DNA from: Rhizobium grahamii | Lineage (GTDB): Bacteria; Pseudomonadota; Alphaproteobacteria; Rhizobiales; Rhizobiaceae | Direction of reading: 5' to 3' | DNA: 64,000 nt | NCBI RefSeq assembly: GCF_009498215.1 | Contig: NZ_CP043498.1 | Location: forward strand, 806,001-870,000 | In this document: piece after piece, positions 38,782 to 47,984 of the stretch | Layout of the letters: the number at the start of each line of letters is the position of its first letter | How positions within the stretch are numbered: the first letter of the stretch is position 1 | Position numbers and translations under genes: made by a program | The notes under the pieces: model-generated | What the model was told of the DNA's origin: nothing | Database searches by the model: none | Seen by the model: the letters and a program-made list of their open reading frames with translations, nothing else

Positions 38782-40662
38782 TCACTGCCACAGGTTTACG
38801 TCGATTTTCTCTCGGTGTGGGAACAGCGTAATCAGGCAAAGCCGAAAGATAAGCCAGCACGCGTATGCGGAGTCTGGTCCATAAGGATTTCCGTCCGTCA
38901 TCAGTCCGTGAGCGACTTGGTGCCTGATGGTGGGCCCCGGTTGATCTAGAAATACCTTTTCGATATCTGCAACGAAAGCCGCGCCAAAAACTTCGAGTAA
39001 CTCCGACTTCATCTGATCGAACATCGCCGAGATGGTTAGGTCCTGCTGCGTCTTTGTGGCGTTGTCGAAAGTCGAAACGTCGTATCCGCGCCCCTTCAGA
39101 ACGTGCCTGATTGATGCTTCGAGTAGGGGCGTTAGGATATATAGGCCACTGACGGGATCGCCCTGGAAGAAGCGCTGGAAACCTCGACCGTATGTTCGAA
39201 GCAATTCTGCGGGGACAAAGTTGCTGTGACGCAGCAGCGCAACGAGCGTTCCGTCAGTGATATAGTAGCTCTCATTGATCAAACGGCGAGCGGTTTGGAT
39301 GTCACCCTCAGCAAATATCTGCCTCCGGATACGCTCTGCCTCGGCAACTGTCGATCTCAGCGCCTCGTCAGTGGGAGCCGACATCAGATCGACGTTCTCG
39401 GACCGATAGGAAACCTTGCCGTCTCGATCATGGAAGGATGTTGAGAAAATCGACGAAAAAGGATTGTCGTTGATACTCCGCTGCGCCTCTGTTCGCAGTT
39501 CGTCCGGCGTGGGTGATTGAGACATGTCCGCGAAGTAAAAAAGCATGTCGCGTAAGCAAAGTCCCTCGAAAGACGCTTCTCGCGCCGCAACGATTTCCTT
39601 TAAATCGATCTCTTGGGAGAAACTCGTCAGCTCGTCTGAGATGTTCGCCTGAACATCGACAAGCTGATGCCTCAATTCGCGTCGTCGCTCTTTGACGTCT
39701 GGAATTCCATGCAGCTCCGAAATTGCATCAGTAAGCAAGCTCGCTGAAAGCATTGCCGAATGTCCGGCTTGAGACATTCTCACACGGGTATCTGCAGCTT
39801 CCAACCTGCATCGATAGTGATCCGGCATCGAACCGCCCTTGTGATAAGCCGTGGCTGCGAGGCCGAGTAGGTCGACGCGGTCGTGGCCGTCTGCCACGTT
39901 GCTGCGACGGAGCCAATCCTCGCACGAACGGCCAATATCGAGCGATGGTACAATTCCGTACTGTAACGCCAGGTCGGCAAACCGTTGCACGTCTCTGAGA
40001 TTTGATCCCGTCAATACTTCGCTGAAGAGTTGCTTTACGAGAGACCTGACATCTTCTTCCTCTGGCTTGCCGAGTCCGACGGATCGCATAATGGCTAAGC
40101 TCATAGCCCGTTTGAGTAGGTTGCGAGATTGCGCACTGTACGGCGTATTTGATTGATCCAAACGAAATTTTCTGGCACCAGCAGCAACATCCCGGACCGT
40201 TTGGCAATAAGCCGATATCGCGGCAAGCCCGAGATCGACACGTCTTCGATCCAGAAGCCAGGCTACGTCGGCCAGACGAGCCTTGAGCGCCACGTCCGAG
40301 GTGCGATCAGCCATCAGGGCAACAACGGTTGCACAAGAGCGGAAGTCGTCCGGGATGGCAGACCGCTTACCTTCCATCTGGATCATGGGCCCGAAAGGGT
40401 CATTCACGTCACCGGGACGAAAATGGAAGCTGCAAAGCGCCGAAAGAGCCGCGTACACCGATGCGGCACTTTCATCTCCTTCGGTTTTTGCATGCTCCGT
40501 AGCCGTCACAAACGGCCGCTGATAATCATAGCAATCAGCGGACGGTACATCTTTGATGAGCTGGTCGAAATCGACTTTCTCAACGTCTTCAGCCGTCGGT
40601 GCTTGGTTACCAGGTATTGATCGCTCCGTTTCGGTCGCCGGATCGCCGCTCAACTCAGTCAT
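38782..40662 (-). CDS. Large helical protein with C-terminal HEPN-type motif (DUF4209-like)
   Basis: A 626-residue, mostly alpha-helical protein. The C-terminal 150 residues look like the DUF4209/DUF7380-type helical domain, and Arg580-His585 (RHQVAHG) fits the Rx4-6H catalytic pattern of HEPN ribonucleases, followed by a hydrophobic helix. The N-terminal half contains VALKARLADVAWLLDRRRVD, which I recall from the same protein group. Its start overlaps the upstream membrane-protein stop by 8 bases, implying coupled translation. Inferred role: RNase-type toxin or effector held inactive until a signal reaches it. Function is not proven. Confidence 0.65.
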   Translation of the reverse strand: MTELSGDPATETERSIPGNQAPTAEDVEKVDFDQLIKDVPSADCYDYQRPFVTATEHAKTEGDESAASVYAALSALCSFHFRPGDVNDPFGPMIQMEGKRSAIPDDFRSCATVVALMADRTSDVALKARLADVAWLLDRRRVDLGLAAISAYCQTVRDVAAGARKFRLDQSNTPYSAQSRNLLKRAMSLAIMRSVGLGKPEEEDVRSLVKQLFSEVLTGSNLRDVQRFADLALQYGIVPSLDIGRSCEDWLRRSNVADGHDRVDLLGLAATAYHKGGSMPDHYRCRLEAADTRVRMSQAGHSAMLSASLLTDAISELHGIPDVKERRRELRHQLVDVQANISDELTSFSQEIDLKEIVAAREASFEGLCLRDMLFYFADMSQSPTPDELRTEAQRSINDNPFSSIFSTSFHDRDGKVSYRSENVDLMSAPTDEALRSTVAEAERIRRQIFAEGDIQTARRLINESYYITDGTLVALLRHSNFVPAELLRTYGRGFQRFFQGDPVSGLYILTPLLEASIRHVLKGRGYDVSTFDNATKTQQDLTISAMFDQMKSELLEVFGAAFVADIEKVFLDQPGPTIRHQVAHGLMTDGNPYGPDSAYACWLIFRLCLITLFPHREKIDVNLWQ

Positions 40663-41356
40663 TTTGATCGTTCCGCCCTCTCTGTGATTTTTTTGACGAT
40701 TTCTGGTCCTTCCGAGACCGTGCAGAAGACTGTGCTAAGACGGTGGTTACGAGCCGTATCCCGTAGTTTGCTGCCGCGTGACGCACGACGATGAACTGAC
40801 CAATCAGAGCCAGCAGATATAGAAGCGCGACTTTCCACTCGCTGATGAGGAAGAGCGCCGCAACTCCAAAACCAAGTAGGAACAAGAAGGAAAAAGCCGC
40901 ATAGTCGCGGGTGAAGAGAAACTCGCGGTGAATTTGTGTAACCGCCGGGTCCGTCTCGATCTGTTTATAAAGTCGATACCACAAGCGATTTTCGTCGGCC
41001 GGAGTAGTGGGCAACTCTCCAATCGACTCACGAAGCCGCGCTACATCCACACGAGGATCAGCGACCGCATAGACACTAAAAGCTCGGTGTCCAGGAAGTG
41101 CGAAGTTCCAACGCAGAAAAACCAATCGAGCTTTCATGCTCGCATCCAGCAAACCGTTTGCTATCGTTGTGACGATCAGGGCCAAGCCGACAGGCAAGAG
41201 ATTTGCTGCGCCGGTTAAGAGGCCGGAGACGCCAGAAGCGGCAAACGCGTCTGATTGAGCGACGACGTAGAACAACGCGAAGTTTGCAGCGATTGTTAGC
41301 CAGAGCTGCCACCTGATCTGGTCCTTCAACGACTTAGGAGGCACGGAGCTTGTCAC
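40655..41356 (-). CDS. Four-helix membrane protein of the MBL/HEPN operon
   Basis: A 233-residue inner-membrane protein with two helix pairs: about residues 12-70 (WLTIAANFALFYVVAQ and VGLALIVTTIANGLL) and about 150-200 (FSFLFLLGFGVAALFLI and VALLYLLALIGQFIVV). They flank a cytoplasmic segment of about 80 residues rich in conserved-looking W/F/P (LRWNFALPGHRAFSVYAV and RLWYRLYKQIETDP). A basic tail ends in KDQKSSKKSQRGRND. The GTG start at 41356 overlaps the MBL stop (GTGA) and the end overlaps the HEPN-gene start. The helix-loop-helix layout recalls SLATT/S-4TM effectors, but I do not see their signature. Confidence 0.65.
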   Translation of the reverse strand: MTSSVPPKSLKDQIRWQLWLTIAANFALFYVVAQSDAFAASGVSGLLTGAANLLPVGLALIVTTIANGLLDASMKARLVFLRWNFALPGHRAFSVYAVADPRVDVARLRESIGELPTTPADENRLWYRLYKQIETDPAVTQIHREFLFTRDYAAFSFLFLLGFGVAALFLISEWKVALLYLLALIGQFIVVRHAAANYGIRLVTTVLAQSSARSRKDQKSSKKSQRGRNDQND

Positions 41357-42465
41357 GTATACTCCTCGACCTCGGTATAGAAGGGCAAGGGCTCGGCGTT
41401 GGAATAACCTTGGCGTGAGGGGAATCCTCCCCAATGAACTTTCGAATTGCCCTGTGTTGCTATCGGTAATCCGCCGCGCCTCGTGAACGCGTTGATAACA
41501 ATTCGTCTAGGGTGTTTGGCATCATCGGCGGGGGCTGAGATGTAGGCCGCGAACCGGCTGCTGCTACCCTGAGGTAATATGGGTCCAACGAGTCTATTCA
41601 ATACCGTTGGACCTACGTTGCGCCGACTCCCGTGGTGAGGCACTTGAACGAAGGAAAACTGTCGAAGAGGGAGGCCAATGCGGTCGGCATAGTTGGCGGT
41701 CCAGGTTAACCCGTTGATGCCAGTGTCACCAGTGAGCAGTACCCGAGCGTTATTCTCAAAAGTCCCATAAAGCACAACGCTGGATTCATTACTCGCGCTT
41801 GTTTGACCTCCATCCTTCAGACGCTCGAACGCCCATGTTTCGGTCGTCCAATCTTGAAGCGCCGCCTTCGCAGCCTCCATGATCCGCTTTACGAGTGACT
41901 CTTTACCAAGCCACATTCCCGCCTGTTCAATAGCTGCCTGATCGGGTTCGGGTGTTTTGTCGAATTGAGGAAGGAGAAAATTGTAAGCGGGAACACTTGG
42001 AGAGCAAACATGAAATGGTCCGATGTTCTGGCCCTGAAAAGCCCCGTTGATTGTAGTTCCCTGTGCCACCGCCAGGTCATGTATCTCGGATACAATGGAA
42101 TATTGGTCCTTGATTGCGCGACGTAATCCATCAACAGTCCAACGCTTGTCGGCAAAAAGATGCAATGTGTCCGACGCATGTTCCCAGGGTAGATGAAGCC
42201 AGAGGTTTTTGACCTCAATTTCGGCGAGCACCGTCCGAAGGCCGGACGCGTGATCGCCGTCCGAATGAGTTAAAACAACATGCTCCAGGACGGGACGTTG
42301 TCCAAAGTGTTTCCTTACGTGAGAAACAATCTGATCACCGGTCTCCGCATGGCCGCCGTCCACCAGCATAAGCTTGTAGTCGAAAGCGTTGCCGTAACGA
42401 AGAACAATAGCGTCTCCAGCTTTGGAAGCATCTCCAACCGGCAGAAATTCGATCTCGCAGTGCAA
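41353..42465 (-). CDS. ComEC/Rec2-like MBL-fold hydrolase
   Basis: A 370-residue, soluble metallo-beta-lactamase-fold enzyme. Motif II is VVLTHSDGDHASG (residues 64-74, HxxxDH), the later Asp is in VLLTGDTGINGL, and FVQVPHHGSRRNVGP is the typical ComEC/Rec2-type C-terminal His motif. ComEC-type MBL domains cut nucleic acid or nucleotides. First gene of a coupled operon, using a TTG start with a well-spaced GGAGG site (TTG at 42465). Probably supplies or removes a nucleic-acid or nucleotide signal for the downstream membrane and HEPN proteins; this is inference. Confidence 0.75.
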   Translation of the reverse strand: MHCEIEFLPVGDASKAGDAIVLRYGNAFDYKLMLVDGGHAETGDQIVSHVRKHFGQRPVLEHVVLTHSDGDHASGLRTVLAEIEVKNLWLHLPWEHASDTLHLFADKRWTVDGLRRAIKDQYSIVSEIHDLAVAQGTTINGAFQGQNIGPFHVCSPSVPAYNFLLPQFDKTPEPDQAAIEQAGMWLGKESLVKRIMEAAKAALQDWTTETWAFERLKDGGQTSASNESSVVLYGTFENNARVLLTGDTGINGLTWTANYADRIGLPLRQFSFVQVPHHGSRRNVGPTVLNRLVGPILPQGSSSRFAAYISAPADDAKHPRRIVINAFTRRGGLPIATQGNSKVHWGGFPSRQGYSNAEPLPFYTEVEEYT

Positions 42466-42688
42466 AAGTATACCTCCAACGATCTTTGCAATGTCGCGTT
42501 GAATCAGTTTCGTCGCAATGATGTTTGGTGGTTGTTCACTGATTTAGTAGAGGTGTCGGTGCTTATACACGTATGCTCCAGATCGCGTGAAGTGTTGCCG
42601 TCGAAGGTGATGTGAGAATGGGTAGTCGACGTCCACGGCGAGGATTGAAGGTTGACCTGACCGCAAACCAGATCGACCTCCCGGCGCG

Positions 42689-43486
42689 TCAGGCCAACGT
42701 CAAAACTTCCGAAACCGCTTTGCGCGGCTTCTGGGGCCAATTTTCCGTGCCGGGGTATCCTACCGAGATCAGCATCACAGGGATGTCTGTTTCAGCCAGG
42801 CCGAACGCTTTCGAGACAGCTACCGGGTCGAAGCCTATCATCGGACCAGAAACCAAGCCCAGACCTTGAGCCGCCAGCATCAAACTCATACCAGCGAAAG
42901 TAGCTGATCGAATGGCCTCGTCACGCTGAAAGGTCGAATTGTCCTGATACATGTTGCGTGACGCGCCGACCCATCCCTCATAGATTTCCTGCGAGATAAT
43001 GCCCGCTTCAACCGATGGCTTCAGCGACGTCGGAACCGAGAGATGAATGTTCATCGTCCCGCAGACAATGAACGTGACAGAAGAGTTCGCGACTTTCTGC
43101 TGACCGTATGCCATCGGCAGCAACCGTTCCTTAGCTTCTGCGCTTCTGACAGCGATAAATCGCCAGTTCTGAGCGTTAAACGCTGTTGGGGCGTATGTCG
43201 CCAGTTCGATCAATTCGGCGATTTCGTTGTCCGAGAGATTGCGCGACGGGTCGAAGCTATTGGCCGATACGCGGGATTGGATAATTCCGACACAATGTTC
43301 ACAGGGTTCTCCAAAGTCAGATGGGGGCCAAGTCACGGCATGGTGACTTCGCGTCAGGGGTGGGTAAGGGTGCTTTAAGCCAGGGGCTTCGTGAAACCGT
43401 CGATGGGCTTCAGATAGGTAGGAGCAAATCGCTGAGCTTTGCTCGGACTTCCGCCGAGGGTTCGCAGTACACGAATACGCGCTCAA
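42689..43486 (-). pseudogene. Nitroreductase-family protein missing its normal start
   Basis: FMN-dependent nitroreductase (PF00881): FDPSRNLSDNEIAELIELAT, YAPTAFNAQNWRFIAV (the conserved aPtafNxQxWrf), and the C-terminal PVMLISVGYPG. Homology begins at about 43,288; no ATG, GTG or TTG lies near that point in frame, and the 66 codons before it (from a TTG at 43486) do not look like a nitroreductase. The gene seems to have lost its start in a rearrangement; expression would give an odd N-terminus. It is divergent from a 5'-truncated fad gene only about 200 bases away. Confidence 0.7.
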
Positions 43487-43525
43487 TTTTCGCCAACTCC
43501 GGGAAAGCCTCTGCGAACGGAGCGA

Positions 43526-44893
43526 ATGTCTCGGTTACCGGACAGCGATGCCCCGGTTGTGCAGCGTGCAATAGAACAGGTCTTGAAAAAATCATCCGGT
43601 CAAGTCGCGCCTCGAAAGGCCGTTGATCTCGTGTTGCTTTCTGGAATGTCTCAGATCGACGAGGGATTGGCAAAGGAACGGAGCATATTCTTGGAGCTTC
43701 GAGGCTCTGAACAAGCCCGCGCATTGCGACATGTTTTCTTCGCGGAACGCGGTGCAGCGTCGCGAGGAGGCGAGTTCCCGGCTCCACAACGCCAGTTGCG
43801 GACGGCCCTCGTTGTCGGTGGAGGCAACATGGGGGCGGCCATTGCATATGCCTTGGCGGTCGGTGGTTTGAACGTCACGATTTTGGAGACTGATAGCGGA
43901 GCGTCTCGCCGCGCAAAGTCGAACTCGGACCGGATTATCAAGCAAGGGAAATCGCGCGGAATTCTAACGCAAGGTGAGGCGCAAGCCCTGACGGCTCCGA
44001 TCAATCACCGAGTCGGGTATGATTGTCTTGACGCCGTCGACATCGCTATTGAGGCCGTGTTCGAGGACATGGCAGTAAAAAAGGCTGTCTTCGCGTCGCT
44101 AGCGGCTGCCTTGCCGGACCCGACTATTCTCGCCACGAACACTTCATACCTCGACATCAACGAACTGGCATTGGAGGTGCAGTCACCGGAACGCTTCCTT
44201 GGTCTGCATTTTCTCAGTCCGGCTCACATTATGAAGCTGCTGGAAATCGTTCGTGGCGATAAGACGTCGCCTGAAACTCTCGGCGTGGCCTACGCCCTGG
44301 CCAAGACCTTGCGGAAGGTGCCTGTTCTGTCGGGGGTCTGTGACGGGTTCATTGGAAATCGCATCCTGGCCCGATACCGACAGGCTGCGGACCTTCTCCT
44401 CCTTGAGGGAGCAACGCCTTACCAGATCGATGAAGCCATGCGGTCGTTTGGTATGGTTATGGAACCCTACGAGGCTCAGGATATGTCGGGTCTAGATATC
44501 GCTTACGCGAACCGTCAACGGCAAAAGCTTCGTAAAAGCAACGACGTTCGCTATGTCCCAATAGCCCACAGGCTCGTCGAGGACTATAAGCGGCTGGGGC
44601 GGAAAACTGAAGCGTGCTGGTATAACTACGAGGGGATCAACCCGACGCAGTCGTCCGTGGTGCTGTCATTGCTGGATCAAGTATCACATGAGGCAAATAT
44701 AGAACGCCGAACCTTCAATTCGCCTGAAATTCAGGAGCGCCTTCTTGAAGCGATGATCGGCGAGGCAAGGTCGATTTTGGGCGAAGGGATCGCGGAGAGG
44801 CCGGAGGATATCGACTTGGTCATGATACATGGCTATGGGTTTCCCCGCTGGCGCGGCGGGTTGTTGGATTATGCCGAGCGCCAAGGTCGGTAA
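43526..44893 (+). pseudogene. FadB-type 3-hydroxyacyl-CoA dehydrogenase lacking the enoyl-CoA hydratase domain
   Basis: 455 residues covering the linker and the 3-hydroxyacyl-CoA dehydrogenase part of a multifunctional beta-oxidation enzyme. The NAD-binding Rossmann is LVVGGGNMGAAIAYALAVGG; the dehydrogenase signature is FLGLHFLSPAHIMKLLEIV; the C-terminal repeat ends IHGYGFPRWRGGLLDYAE. The normal N-terminal hydratase domain of about 280 residues is absent. ATG at 43526 has a GGAG site, so a shortened dehydrogenase might still be made. No fadA thiolase is nearby. It likely arose by deletion together with the adjacent nitroreductase. Confidence 0.8.
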
Positions 44894-45021
44894 GTCTGGC
44901 CCGATATGGCGCTACCGGACAGGCAGTCACAGGGTAAGGTCATTGAGCAAGTTTTCTTAAGAAAAGCCGATTAAGTATCCCTGGTTGCATCAAGTGAATA
45001 GTTTGGTCCTAGCGGTTCTTT

Positions 45022-46149
45022 ATGGATATAGATCGTTTAAAGCGCATTTCCGAACACGCCAGCGTCTTTCTTGTTGGCCCGAATGGCGCTGGCAAGAGCC
45101 GAACCTTAAAGGCCCTGTGTCAGCACTATGCCAAGGGAAGCGGGGCCTCCATTGCAATCTCGAACACGCCATTCGCGCGTTTGCCTGACAGAATCGCGGG
45201 CGCTGACTACGCGCATCTACGCGTTAATCAATCCACCACTTACCAGATGTTCTCACGCCTTTTGTGGGACGCCTTGCGTGATGCTTCCTTCAGCCTGATC
45301 AGTATGAGGGAGGTGTTGGAATACACTGGCTATGAGCCCATCCTGAGAGTCCAGATAACGCCGCAGTTCCGATCCCGCAGTTCTTCTTCGCCATACAGGA
45401 GGATCAGCAACGAAGCATTCCGAATTGCTCGCGGAGTCGAGAGGCTGTACGGGACTCATGATATCAATTTTTCCGACGTTCACACGTTCTTGGCACGCCT
45501 AGAAGACATCGCCCGAGCCCCTATACTTCAGCGAGAGATCAACAACGTTCTCCGGTCTGAGCAACGGCCACCTATCAAAATTACGTTTGGCTTGATTAAA
45601 GAGGGCGGCGAATTAGCAGTCCCGCTGGAGGACGCAAGTTCTGGCGAACTCACGTTGATAACGTCGGCGATGTTCATTCTATCGCGGCGAGATAAGCTTG
45701 CTCGGGTGTTCGTCGATGAGCCAGAGAATAGTCTGCATCCCCATTGGCAGGTCAAGTTTTTCGAGTTCATAACGAACTTGCTCCGCCGCGAGGATATTAA
45801 GTTCTTTGTCGCAACACACTCAGCTGTTCTCGCTAACGGAGCCTTGAGCGGTGACGTCGCCGTCAGACTGATAAAGTGCGAAGGACATACCTATCGGGAG
45901 ATAGACGTCGAACGTGGCGGCGCGGATGAGAGCATCGAGAGGATTCTCTGGGAAGCTTTCGAGACCGTAACACCTGTCAATAATTATCTCTCTGAAAGCC
46001 TATCAGACTTGGCCTGGCGAGTACGCGACGGCACTCTTTCAAAGGAAGCGGCTCGACAGCGTTTGGAAGCCTTCGCGCGACAGTCATTCAGCAATAAGCA
46101 GCTGGATTTCATAAAGGCTTGTGACAAACTTATCATGTCGTTTGATTGA
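45022..46149 (+). CDS. PtuA-like ATPase (Septu-type defence)
   Basis: A 375-residue ABC/SMC-like ATPase with no long coiled coil. Walker A GPNGAGKS is at residues 19-26. The signature loop is SSGELTL near 210, followed by the Walker B with DEPENSLHPHW and a His-switch region in FVATHSAVLANG. This short, coiled-coil-poor ATPase architecture next to an HNH nuclease matches PtuA of Septu systems and the ATPase of some retrons. The nuclease gene starts 2 bases after its stop codon. No reverse transcriptase or msr/msd is present, so a stand-alone Septu is more likely than a retron. Assignment is by architecture. Confidence 0.75.
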   Translation: MDIDRLKRISEHASVFLVGPNGAGKSRTLKALCQHYAKGSGASIAISNTPFARLPDRIAGADYAHLRVNQSTTYQMFSRLLWDALRDASFSLISMREVLEYTGYEPILRVQITPQFRSRSSSSPYRRISNEAFRIARGVERLYGTHDINFSDVHTFLARLEDIARAPILQREINNVLRSEQRPPIKITFGLIKEGGELAVPLEDASSGELTLITSAMFILSRRDKLARVFVDEPENSLHPHWQVKFFEFITNLLRREDIKFFVATHSAVLANGALSGDVAVRLIKCEGHTYREIDVERGGADESIERILWEAFETVTPVNNYLSESLSDLAWRVRDGTLSKEAARQRLEAFARQSFSNKQLDFIKACDKLIMSFD

Positions 46150-46151
46150 CC

Positions 46152-46802
46152 ATGCGCTTGAAGAAAAGTCGTTCCGAGAAAATTGCGATTAAGTGGGCCG
46201 TGGCTCTAAAGGACCCTTGGGGAGTCGATGCAAGCTCCAGCGCCTTGAAATCAGATTCAAGAGCCAAGGCAATTTCGTCCTTCAAGATCAGGCTGAAGAA
46301 ATATCATCTTCTGCTTCAGGATAGTCGGTGCGGCTACTGCCGCGTGAGTCTCCATAATCGAAACATTGAAACAGACCGGGAGCATATTCTGCCGAAGGAG
46401 CGCTTCAAGTTCCTGTGTTTTGATATCTACAACCTGTCTGTCGCGTGCAAAACCTGCAACATGTCCATAAAAAAACGGCGTGTTACGCATCTCACATCAA
46501 AAGGTGTCCTTCTTCACAAAGATATCCTTGATGAAAGAAACTATAAGATCGTTCATCCAAATATCCATGTCTGGAGTGAGCATATTGACCTCCAGGGTGA
46601 CGAAGATGGCGATTCCGTTTTCAGGCTTTACTATCCAATAACTGATCGCGGAAAGTTCACATACGATTTTTTCAAGCTTAAGGACTTGGAGCGTGCGAGG
46701 AACAACGACGCCCAACGGATCCTGCCTCGAGGGAGAACACGCAAGGGCGATCACCCCGATATAATTGCTGCGGCCAAAGCCACAGGGCAAGCGAGGCGAT
46801 AG
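46152..46802 (+). CDS. PtuB-like HNH nuclease (Septu-type defence)
   Basis: A 216-residue HNH endonuclease. CGYC (residues 60-63) and CKTCN (99-103) form the zinc site around the DREHILPKER motif, which carries the catalytic His and is followed by NLSVAC; this is the HNH layout of PtuB. A basic N-terminal helix region may bind DNA or the partner. It follows the ATPase gene with a 2-base gap, so the two are co-translated. Known Septu pairs act as ATPase-gated nucleases against phage. Confidence 0.75.
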   Translation: MRLKKSRSEKIAIKWAVALKDPWGVDASSSALKSDSRAKAISSFKIRLKKYHLLLQDSRCGYCRVSLHNRNIETDREHILPKERFKFLCFDIYNLSVACKTCNMSIKKRRVTHLTSKGVLLHKDILDERNYKIVHPNIHVWSEHIDLQGDEDGDSVFRLYYPITDRGKFTYDFFKLKDLERARNNDAQRILPRGRTRKGDHPDIIAAAKATGQARR

Positions 46803-46840
46803 GCTTCGGGAAAATTTGACGGGTCGTGGCGTCGCTGGGG

Positions 46841-46863
46841 CCGGAGGCTTATTGCCTCCGGCG
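46841..46863. terminator. GC hairpin between convergent genes
   Basis: GCCGGAGGC, loop TTATT, GCCTCCGGC: a perfect 9-bp stem between the ptuB-like gene and the convergent operon. It lacks a T-run. Confidence 0.6.
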
Positions 46864-46884
46864 TTAGTACGCACGCGCACGGAG

Positions 46885-47202
46885 CTACTGCTTGAGATCG
46901 ATCAGTATCTTGAGCTGGGTACCCGCAGGGTCGAGGAGCGCGTCGAACCCGTCACTAACAGCGTTATCCAGCGAAACGGTCTTGGTGACGACCTTTTGCG
47001 CAGGAATTTGGCCTGACGCGATGAGGTCATCCAGGAAGGTCGGCATGTCGACGAAGTCTACGTCGGGTAGGCCATTTGCGGTCCGTTCGTCAAAAGTGAC
47101 GCTGACCGTTTTCCGCAGGCCCTTCTCTGCAACCGCAACATTAATGGAGCGCGAGACGGTCCCGGTCGGTATCGCGGTGAGATCGAAAAACTGATGGGTC
47201 AC
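46885..47202 (-). CDS. Small protein with dehydrogenase-tail-like C-terminus
   Basis: 105 residues from a GTG start, 8 bases after the upstream paralogue's stop. The last 60 residues (FVDMPTFLDDLIASGQIPAQ, then SLDNAVSDGFDALL to LKILIDLK) look like the C-terminal end of a zinc-type alcohol dehydrogenase, but the catalytic and Rossmann parts are absent. Either a remnant of a dehydrogenase or a real fourth gene of the operon at 47,211-49,323. Uncertain. Confidence 0.4.
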   Translation of the reverse strand: MTHQFFDLTAIPTGTVSRSINVAVAEKGLRKTVSVTFDERTANGLPDVDFVDMPTFLDDLIASGQIPAQKVVTKTVSLDNAVSDGFDALLDPAGTQLKILIDLKQ

Positions 47203-47210
47203 AATGCCAC

Positions 47211-47564
47211 CTACTGATCTCGAATAACCCAGCCTGTACCATGGCTGGATCGGTATCCATAATGCCTCTCCTTGAACGATTTCAGCGCCCCTTCATACTG
47301 GGAGAGAATCAGTATTGCGTCCCCAAACTGCGGAAGCGCTTGATCATCGATGCTATCGAGATACTTCGCATCGGGAGCGTCTTTCAAAGCCTTACGGACA
47401 TCATCAAGGACGCGATTAATAAGTTTCACCTTTGCTGCGCTAAGCGTAGCTTCAGGCTTCTTCTTCCCCAGCTCTTTCAGTTCTTTGAAAAGTTCGGCGA
47501 AGACTCCGTAGACAGCTTCGTAAGCAAGTACCTGAGCCTCTGTAACGTAATAAAGCCGTGACAT
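47211..47564 (-). CDS. Small helical protein, paralogue of the preceding gene
   Basis: 117 residues, helical, unknown family. It aligns along most of its length with the upstream 139-residue protein: VYGVFAELFKELKEL matches LLGVHAEIEALAKK; VKLINRVLDDVRKAL matches LDLINNILVSANAVL; and FGDAILILSQYEGALKSF matches VSDVAMILGQYLEEAERF. The start codon directly follows the upstream stop codon with a GAGGAAATGA site. A tandem duplicate that has diverged, probably forming a heteromer or acting as partner and antitoxin. Confidence 0.65.
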   Translation of the reverse strand: MSRLYYVTEAQVLAYEAVYGVFAELFKELKELGKKKPEATLSAAKVKLINRVLDDVRKALKDAPDAKYLDSIDDQALPQFGDAILILSQYEGALKSFKERHYGYRSSHGTGWVIRDQ

Positions 47565-47984
47565 TCATTTCCTCGTGAGCTTACGCGGCTGAGCTGCAAC
47601 TTTGCTGGATACTTGCCCGTCTAGAACGTACCACCAGCCCGAATAGTTTTTTTCTACGTTGTCAGACCTGAACCGCTCGGCTTCTTCCAGGTACTGACCC
47701 AAAATCATAGCCACGTCGCTGACGGTGGGCGCATCGTCGGGATTGAATTGTTCGAAGCCATCCACTGGCCTGTAGTTCGCCCCAAGGACAGCGTTTGCCG
47801 ACACAAGAATGTTATTGATCAGGTCGAGCTTGAACTTGTTCGGAGAATTGTTGGGCGTTTTCTTCGCCAATGCTTCGATTTCAGCGTGTACCCCCAAGAG
47901 TTGGCCGGTAACCTTCTCCAGCCTTTCTGCATCCTCAAGCGTTTTCATTCCGCCCTTACGGGCAGAGCCTTTTGAACTCGGCAT
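47565..47984 (-). CDS. Small helical protein, first of two paralogues
   Basis: 139 residues with a basic N-terminus (MPSSKGSARKGGMK), a helical core, a W-rich strand (GWWYVLDG) and a basic tail. It begins 29 bases inside the 3' end of the nuclease-like gene (overlap 47,956-47,984), so translation is coupled. Related to the following 117-residue protein over about 100 residues. Function unknown; its tight linkage to a nuclease-like protein suggests it controls or delivers that protein. Confidence 0.65.
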   Translation of the reverse strand: MPSSKGSARKGGMKTLEDAERLEKVTGQLLGVHAEIEALAKKTPNNSPNKFKLDLINNILVSANAVLGANYRPVDGFEQFNPDDAPTVSDVAMILGQYLEEAERFRSDNVEKNYSGWWYVLDGQVSSKVAAQPRKLTRK

